From NCBI GenBank assembly GCA_003565095.1, contig PXDI01000182.1, positions 1 through 11,055 on the forward strand: a stretch of 11,055 nt of DNA, read 5' to 3'. Position numbers and translations under genes: made by a program. Positions 6,887-11,055 of the stretch are shown here, piece by piece. The DNA comes from PVC group bacterium. Its GTDB lineage: Bacteria; Verrucomicrobiota; Kiritimatiellia; UBA8416; PXDI01. Positions within the stretch are counted from its first letter, which is position 1, and each line of letters begins with the position of its first letter. The notes under the pieces are model-generated. The model was given only the letters and a program-made list of their open reading frames with translations, made no database searches and was not told the DNA's origin.

Positions 6887-8668
6887 TTAACGGCCGAACT
6901 TGCGCTCCAGCTCACGAAATGACGTAAAAATCAGTGCCGGCCTGCCATGCGGACAGGTGTACGGCATTTCGCATTGCGCCAGATCGGCAACAAGCTGCTC
7001 GAGTTCCTGCAGCGAAAGCTTGCTGCGGCCCTTGACCGCTGCGCGGCAGGCAGCACGCGCCACCGCCTCTTCACGCCGCCGCATACCATGCCCCGCCGCC
7101 CTACCCTCTTTGAACTCAAGCAGAATTTCATCGACCAGCGCCCGCGGCGCGGCACCCGCAACCACCGCGGGCAGGCTTTCCACCTTGAAAGTATTGTCAC
7201 CAAACACCTCTACACCGAAACCCATTTTCGTCAGCAGATCCAAATGCCTGCCCAGCAGTGCCGCCTCACGCGGCGGCAGCGTTACCGTCTCTGCCATCAA
7301 TAAAGCCTGTACCGCATTTTCCGCCTGCGCCCCGGTTTTCAGCATTCGTTCATACAGCACCCGTTCATGCGCGGCGTGCGGATCCATCACAACCATACCG
7401 TCATCGGTTTCCAGCAGAACATACAAACCGCCGACCTGCCCGACCACCCTGCACCAACGCCATAGTTGTGTCTCAATCGACGGAGGCATCACCGCGTCAC
7501 CTTGCGTGCCGCCGGAAGGTGCCCCGGAATGCAACGCACCATCTCCGGCTGAACTTTTCCGGGGATAATCAAACGCCGGAAACTGCGGTAGCCCGGCGAT
7601 GTTTAACTGTCGATGCAAAACCCGCGGGGCCTGCGGTTCTGGTAAAGGCAGGTTATCCGCAGCGGGCCTGGTATGCACCCCCAGCGCATCACGGATGGCT
7701 CCCATCACCGCATCGCGTACTGCATTGGAGCGCCGGAAACGTACTTCGCGTTTGGTGGGATGCACATTTACATCCACATCCGCGGCCGCCAGCTCTAAAT
7801 ACAGAAAAATCACCGGATGGCGTCCGTTGGGGAGCGTACCCTGATATCCTTCGCGCAATGCATACATCACGACCGGCGCACTGGCCGCCCGGCGGTTTAT
7901 GAAAACATATTGTTCACTGCGGTCGGCACGATGCAACACCGGACGGCTGATCATGCCGCCGACCTTCACTCCGCTATACTCAAAAGATACCTCAACCAAT
8001 CCTTCACGTACATCAGGGCCGCACAACTCAATCACCCGTTCAAGCAGCTCCGCATCAGGTGCCAGCCGGTGCAAAAAGCTGCCATCCACCGTCAAACTCA
8101 TGCCGATTGCGGGATTCGCCAATGCCTGATTATTAAATACCGTGCGCAAATGCCCCAGTTCGGTCTGATCCGTGCGCAGGAACTTACGGCGCGCCGGCAC
8201 ATTGTAGAATAAGTCGCGCACTTCAATAGCGGTTCCGCGCGCGCAGCCTGTATCGGCCACATCCTCCAGCTTTCCGCCATTCACCGCCAGCCGGGTGCCG
8301 GCAGCATTCCCGCCGGTACCGGTGGTCAGCTTAAAACGTGAAACCGAGGCAATTGCCGCCAGGGCCTCTCCGCGGAAACCGAGCGTCCCCACGCACTCAA
8401 TGTCATCCACATCGCGGATTTTGCTGGTGGCATGCCGTTCTATACATAAAAGCGCGTCATCACGTCCCATGCCGCGGCCGTCATCCTGCACCTGAATCAA
8501 TTTACGCCCGCCGCTGCTGATGGTCACATCAATCCGCCGCGCGCCGGCATCCACCGCATTCTCCATCAGCTCCTTCAAAACCGCCGCAGGCCGCTCAACA
8601 ACTTCACCGGCGGCAATCTTGTTGGCAACATTATCTGAAAGCACTCGTATACGCGATTCCTGTGACAT
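6887..8668 (-). CDS. mutL: DNA mismatch repair protein MutL (endonuclease type)
   Basis: MutL couples mismatch recognition by MutS to strand removal. The 593-residue protein begins with the GHKL ATPase: KIAAGEVVERPAAVLKEL (17-34), ENAVDAG (36-42; E33 matches the catalytic E29 of E. coli MutL), DDGRGM (62-67), RHATSKI (78-84) and TLGFRGEALAAIASVSR (95-111). The transducer domain contains NVHPTKREVRF (301-311). A low-complexity linker spans about 335-400. The C-terminal dimerisation domain carries the endonuclease motifs in slightly altered form: DPHAAHERVLYE (429-440; Pro for the usual Gln), ACR (540-542), CPHGRP (572-577) and FGR at the very end. This indicates a nicking MutL, as in organisms without MutH. 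ATG at 8666-8668 is preferred: the open frame extends to a TTG at 8702-8704, but the extra 12 residues are not family-like. A GGCGGG run lies directly before the ATG. Confidence 0.97.
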   Translation of the reverse strand: MSQESRIRVLSDNVANKIAAGEVVERPAAVLKELMENAVDAGARRIDVTISSGGRKLIQVQDDGRGMGRDDALLCIERHATSKIRDVDDIECVGTLGFRGEALAAIASVSRFKLTTGTGGNAAGTRLAVNGGKLEDVADTGCARGTAIEVRDLFYNVPARRKFLRTDQTELGHLRTVFNNQALANPAIGMSLTVDGSFLHRLAPDAELLERVIELCGPDVREGLVEVSFEYSGVKVGGMISRPVLHRADRSEQYVFINRRAASAPVVMYALREGYQGTLPNGRHPVIFLYLELAAADVDVNVHPTKREVRFRRSNAVRDAVMGAIRDALGVHTRPAADNLPLPEPQAPRVLHRQLNIAGLPQFPAFDYPRKSSAGDGALHSGAPSGGTQGDAVMPPSIETQLWRWCRVVGQVGGLYVLLETDDGMVVMDPHAAHERVLYERMLKTGAQAENAVQALLMAETVTLPPREAALLGRHLDLLTKMGFGVEVFGDNTFKVESLPAVVAGAAPRALVDEILLEFKEGRAAGHGMRRREEAVARAACRAAVKGRSKLSLQELEQLVADLAQCEMPYTCPHGRPALIFTSFRELERKFGR

Positions 8669-8720
8669 CCCGCCACAATAGACCGCACCGGCAATGCGCC
8701 GCAAGCGGAAACGTTTACTC

Positions 8721-8750
8721 TTGCCGCAGTATCCGCATTTTTGCTATTAT
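8721..8750 (+). promoter_or_regulatory. Extended -10 promoter of the desulfoferrodoxin gene
   Basis: TTGCCG (8721-8726) is a fair -35 box (four of six). After 18 nt comes TATTAT (8745-8750), five of six matches to the -10 consensus, preceded by TG one base before it (8742-8743), an extended -10. It lies 42 nt before the ATG, within the mutL divergent gap. No clear operator repeat (such as PerR- or Fur-like) was recognised. Confidence 0.55.
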
Positions 8751-8792
8751 AAAAACAATCGTGATGAACCAGTCAAAAGCAAGGAGTAGTAA

Positions 8793-9185
8793 ATGAAGGC
8801 AAACGATATCTATGTATGCGGCGCGACGGATGAACACAAGTGCGACTATGTTGTTGAGGCACTGAGAGTTTGTGACGAGAACTGCCAACTGGCATGCTGC
8901 GGAGTCGAAATGAAGCCCGCGGAATTCAAAACAGCCGATCAGGGTAAGGAAAAACATGTCCCGGTTATCGAGAAAATCGATGGCGGATACAAGATCAAGG
9001 TCGGCGATGTCCCCCATCCGATGGAACCCGAACATTTTATCCAGTTCATCGAACTGCGCACTGAAGATGAAGTGCTGCGCAAACACCTCAAGCCGGGGGC
9101 GGCCCCGGAAGCCGTCTTCAAGACCGCCGGCACCGCAGTTGCTGCTATCGAGCTGTGCAACGTCCACGGCATCTGGAAGGGCTGA
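8793..9185 (+). CDS. dfx: Desulfoferrodoxin / superoxide reductase with atypical N-terminal cysteine site
   Basis: Superoxide reductase reduces superoxide to hydrogen peroxide without producing oxygen, protecting anaerobes in the cytoplasm. The 130-residue protein keeps the complete catalytic iron centre: H55, H75, H81, C122 and H125, each exactly six above the Desulfovibrio vulgaris positions 49, 69, 75, 116 and 119, together with E53 and K54 of the conserved EKHVPVIEK block. The N-terminal desulforedoxin-like domain is altered: instead of C-x2-C plus CC, it has C9-x7-C17, two extra cysteines C27 and C31, then CC at 35-36. It may still bind iron or may be remodelled; the catalytic part should work alone. 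AAGGAG at 8781-8786, 6 nt before the ATG, is a strong ribosome site. It is monocistronic: an upstream promoter and a strong terminator (9203-9246) frame it. Confidence 0.95.
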   Translation: MKANDIYVCGATDEHKCDYVVEALRVCDENCQLACCGVEMKPAEFKTADQGKEKHVPVIEKIDGGYKIKVGDVPHPMEPEHFIQFIELRTEDEVLRKHLKPGAAPEAVFKTAGTAVAAIELCNVHGIWKG

Positions 9186-9202
9186 AGCCTATCCGCTATC
9201 CG

Positions 9203-9246
9203 AACCGCGGCTGCGCCGTTACGACGGCGGCAGTCGCGGTTTTTTT
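9203..9246 (+). terminator. Intrinsic terminator after desulfoferrodoxin
   Basis: A long hairpin pairs 9203-9219 (starting AACCGCGG) with 9224-9241, with one G-T wobble and one bulged C. The loop 9220-9223 is TACG, a UNCG-type tetraloop. Seven T residues (9240-9246) follow directly. It ends 39 nt before the glycogen synthase ATG and should separate the two genes. Confidence 0.9.
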
Positions 9247-9284
9247 GTTGTGCACAGACAGCGTTACTGACAGAATCCCTGATC

Positions 9285-11055
9285 ATGAACGATAACAATA
9301 TTCCTGCCGATGCCTTGTTGTGTGAATTTGCCTGGGAGGTATGCAATAAGATCGGCGGCATATACACCGTGGTACGCTCAAAAGTGCCGCGAATGGTTGA
9401 ACACTGGGGCAACCGCTACTGTCTGCTGGGACCCTATAAACCCGAGACCGCCGATGTCGAATTTGACCCGCAACCCATTGATGGACCGTTTGGCGAAGCC
9501 GCACGCGCATTGCAGGAAGATGGCATCCGGGTGTATACCGGCCGCTGGCTGGTCAGCGGTCACCCCCAGGTTATCCTGCTGGACATCGAATCTGTCCGCG
9601 CCAAATGCGATGAAATCAAACATCATACATGGCGGCAGCAAGGCATCGATATGCGCGGGGACGACCCGCTGGTCGATGAAGTCATCCTTTTCGGATACAT
9701 GGCCGCATCTCTTCTCCGCACCCTTGCCGCCGTGAAAAATGCCGGACCGCTGATTGCGCATTTTCATGAATGGATGGCCGCAACCGCTATCAGCAGTCTG
9801 CGGCATGCAAAAACACCGGTCAAAACGGTCTTTACCACCCATGCCACCCAGACCGGGCGCTTCCTGGCAATGGATGATCCGCACTATCTGGACAACCTGC
9901 CGCAGTGCGACTGGCAGACCGCGGCCGCACGCTACAATATGAATGTAAAGGCGCGCCTTGAACGCGCCGCGGCGAATGAATGCGACGTGCTGACCACCGT
10001 CAGCGAAATTACCGCCGCGGAATGCACCCATCTCTTCGGACGGACTCCCGATGTAATCACACCCAACGGATTGAATATTAGCCGCTTCACTGTTTTGCAC
10101 GAATTCCAGAACCTCCACCGCAATTATAAAGAGAATATCCACACTTTTGTTCGCGGACACTTCTTCCCAAGTTACAGTTTCGACCTTAATCAAACCATTT
10201 ATCTGGTTACATCCGGGCGCTATGAATACACAAACAAAGGTTTTGACCTTACTATCGAGGCAGCGGCACGCCTTAACCGGATGATGCAGCAAGCCGGCAT
10301 ACCGCAGCGGGTGGTGCTGTTTGTGATCACCCAGGCAGCCTGCAAGTCAATGAATGCCGGGGTGCTGCACCGGCGCGGCATTATGGAGGAAATCCGTAAA
10401 ACGTGTGAATCGATCCGTGATCAGGTCGGCAACAGACTTTTCGATACGGTAGCCGGCGGAAATACACCGGATCTCAATAAGCTGGTGGATGAATACTGGT
10501 GGCTGCGGTTGCGGCGCGGACTACATGCCTGGCATACGAAAAAAAATCCGCCGGTGGTCACACATGATCTGGCGTTTCCTGATGATGATGCCATTCTAAA
10601 CAAGATCCGGTCCCTGGGAATGGACAACAGTGCCGGCGATCCGGTTAAAATCATTTATCATCCCGATTTTGTCACCTCAACCAGCCCGTTGCTGGGAATG
10701 GATTATGAGCAGTTTGTGCGCGGCTGTCATCTGGGTGTGTTTCCATGCCTGTATGAACCGTGGGGCTATGCGCCGATGGAGTGCGTGGCATTGGGCATCC
10801 CGGCAATCACCAGCGATATGGCCGGCTTCGGCACATATGTGCAGCACAACATCCCCGAGCATGAAGCCAACGGCATCCATGTGCTGCCGCGGCGGCGGGT
10901 GTCATATGAAGATGCCGTAGACCAACTGGCCCGGAAACTGTTCGACTTTGTAAGCCTTGGCAACCGCGAACGTATCGCGCTACGCAACCGGGTGGAGAAT
11001 CTTTCCGATCATTTTGCATGGAAAACCCTGCTCAAGCACTACATGACCGCCTACG
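9285..11055 (+). CDS. Glycogen synthase, GT3 family (eukaryote-type), C-terminus beyond window
   Basis: The reading frame is open from the ATG at 9285 to the window edge: 590 codons. The sequence follows the GT3 family of fungal and animal glycogen synthases, which build alpha-1,4-glucan from UDP-glucose, rather than bacterial GT5 GlgA. Markers: EFAWEVCNKIGGIYTVVRSK (14-33), FHEWMAA, FTTHATQTGRFLAM, TTVSE, PNGLNISRF and YEPWGYAPMEC, where E491 and E499 match the paired glutamates (E510/E518) of human GYS1. Near the end, RNRVENLSDHFAWK (567-580) corresponds to the start of the arginine-rich glucose-6-phosphate regulatory helix of eukaryotic enzymes; some of its arginines are absent. GT3 enzymes are known in some bacteria. 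No Shine-Dalgarno is evident before the ATG and no upstream in-frame ATG was seen, so the exact start is less sure. The 39-nt gap after the terminator holds no clear promoter. Confidence 0.92.
   Translation, partial: MNDNNIPADALLCEFAWEVCNKIGGIYTVVRSKVPRMVEHWGNRYCLLGPYKPETADVEFDPQPIDGPFGEAARALQEDGIRVYTGRWLVSGHPQVILLDIESVRAKCDEIKHHTWRQQGIDMRGDDPLVDEVILFGYMAASLLRTLAAVKNAGPLIAHFHEWMAATAISSLRHAKTPVKTVFTTHATQTGRFLAMDDPHYLDNLPQCDWQTAAARYNMNVKARLERAAANECDVLTTVSEITAAECTHLFGRTPDVITPNGLNISRFTVLHEFQNLHRNYKENIHTFVRGHFFPSYSFDLNQTIYLVTSGRYEYTNKGFDLTIEAAARLNRMMQQAGIPQRVVLFVITQAACKSMNAGVLHRRGIMEEIRKTCESIRDQVGNRLFDTVAGGNTPDLNKLVDEYWWLRLRRGLHAWHTKKNPPVVTHDLAFPDDDAILNKIRSLGMDNSAGDPVKIIYHPDFVTSTSPLLGMDYEQFVRGCHLGVFPCLYEPWGYAPMECVALGIPAITSDMAGFGTYVQHNIPEHEANGIHVLPRRRVSYEDAVDQLARKLFDFVSLGNRERIALRNRVENLSDHFAWKTLLKHYMTAY

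Noticed and set aside
7258..7902. Long plus-strand open frame (about 214 codons), and others at 6900-7568 and 7817-8212
   Set aside because: They lie opposite mutL, whose protein is unmistakable; the translations are low-complexity and Pro/Arg/His-rich with no recognisable domain. They are shadows of high-G+C coding sequence.
8669..8704. TTG start extending MutL by 12 residues
   Set aside because: The added residues are not similar to MutL N-termini, whereas the ATG at 8668 gives the usual short lead into the GHKL domain.
9378..10292. Minus-strand open frame of 304 codons
   Set aside because: It is antisense to the GT3 glycogen synthase, whose motifs are continuous over the same region; the translation shows no family motif.
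1..11055. CRISPR array, tRNA, rRNA or riboswitch
   Set aside because: No direct-repeat array, no cloverleaf-like sequence and no riboswitch core was recognised on reading; all intergenic gaps are under 150 bp.

Overview
This is an 11-kb stretch of bacterial chromosome of moderate-to-high G+C content. It is densely coded, has short intergenic gaps, and mixes housekeeping genes with a few unusual ones. No mobile element, CRISPR array, tRNA or rRNA was seen. Several traits occur together: a Hanks-type Ser/Thr kinase with an N-terminal zinc ribbon, a desulfoferrodoxin (superoxide reductase), a eukaryote-like GT3 glycogen synthase, a Cys-rich Lgt variant, TPR and AsmA-like envelope proteins, and an endonuclease-type MutL. 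This mix suggests an anaerobic or microaerophilic Gram-negative bacterium. A member of the PVC group such as Kiritimatiellota or Lentisphaerota would fit, but that placement is inference from gene content; no marker gene settles it.

Layout. The window opens with the 5' part of a minus-strand Ser/Thr kinase (1-349), divergent from an overlapping pair on the plus strand: an Lgt-family lipoprotein diacylglyceryl transferase (489-1298) and an RluD-type pseudouridine synthase (1295-2212). A convergent TVP38/TMEM64 membrane protein follows (2228-2878, minus). Four plus-strand genes come next: a secreted TPR protein (3028-3885), a membrane-anchored AsmA-like/TPR fusion (3889-5421), a small degenerate serine-recombinase-fold protein (5525-6064) and a PHP-family phosphoesterase of histidinol-phosphatase type (6067-6861). 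mutL lies on the minus strand (6887-8668) and is divergent from a desulfoferrodoxin (8793-9185), which has a good extended -10 promoter and a strong intrinsic terminator. The window ends inside a GT3 glycogen synthase (9285 onward), which lacks only its C-terminus.

How the genes relate. The lgt-rluD overlap and the two TPR genes look translationally coupled. The TPR protein and the AsmA/TPR fusion have similar C-terminal ends and are probably an envelope pair made by duplication and fusion. The recombinase-like gene and the PHP gene are 2 nt apart and probably co-expressed. Desulfoferrodoxin and glycogen synthase are separated by a terminator and are probably independent units.

The most notable points are: (1) a stand-alone resolvase-fold protein that keeps the catalytic serine but has lost two active-site arginines and has no DNA-binding domain; (2) a desulfoferrodoxin whose N-terminal iron knuckle is C-x7-C instead of C-x2-C and which carries two extra cysteines; (3) the AsmA/TPR fusion and its TPR partner; (4) an Lgt homologue lacking several residues reported as important in E. 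coli Lgt. No wholly new system is evident.
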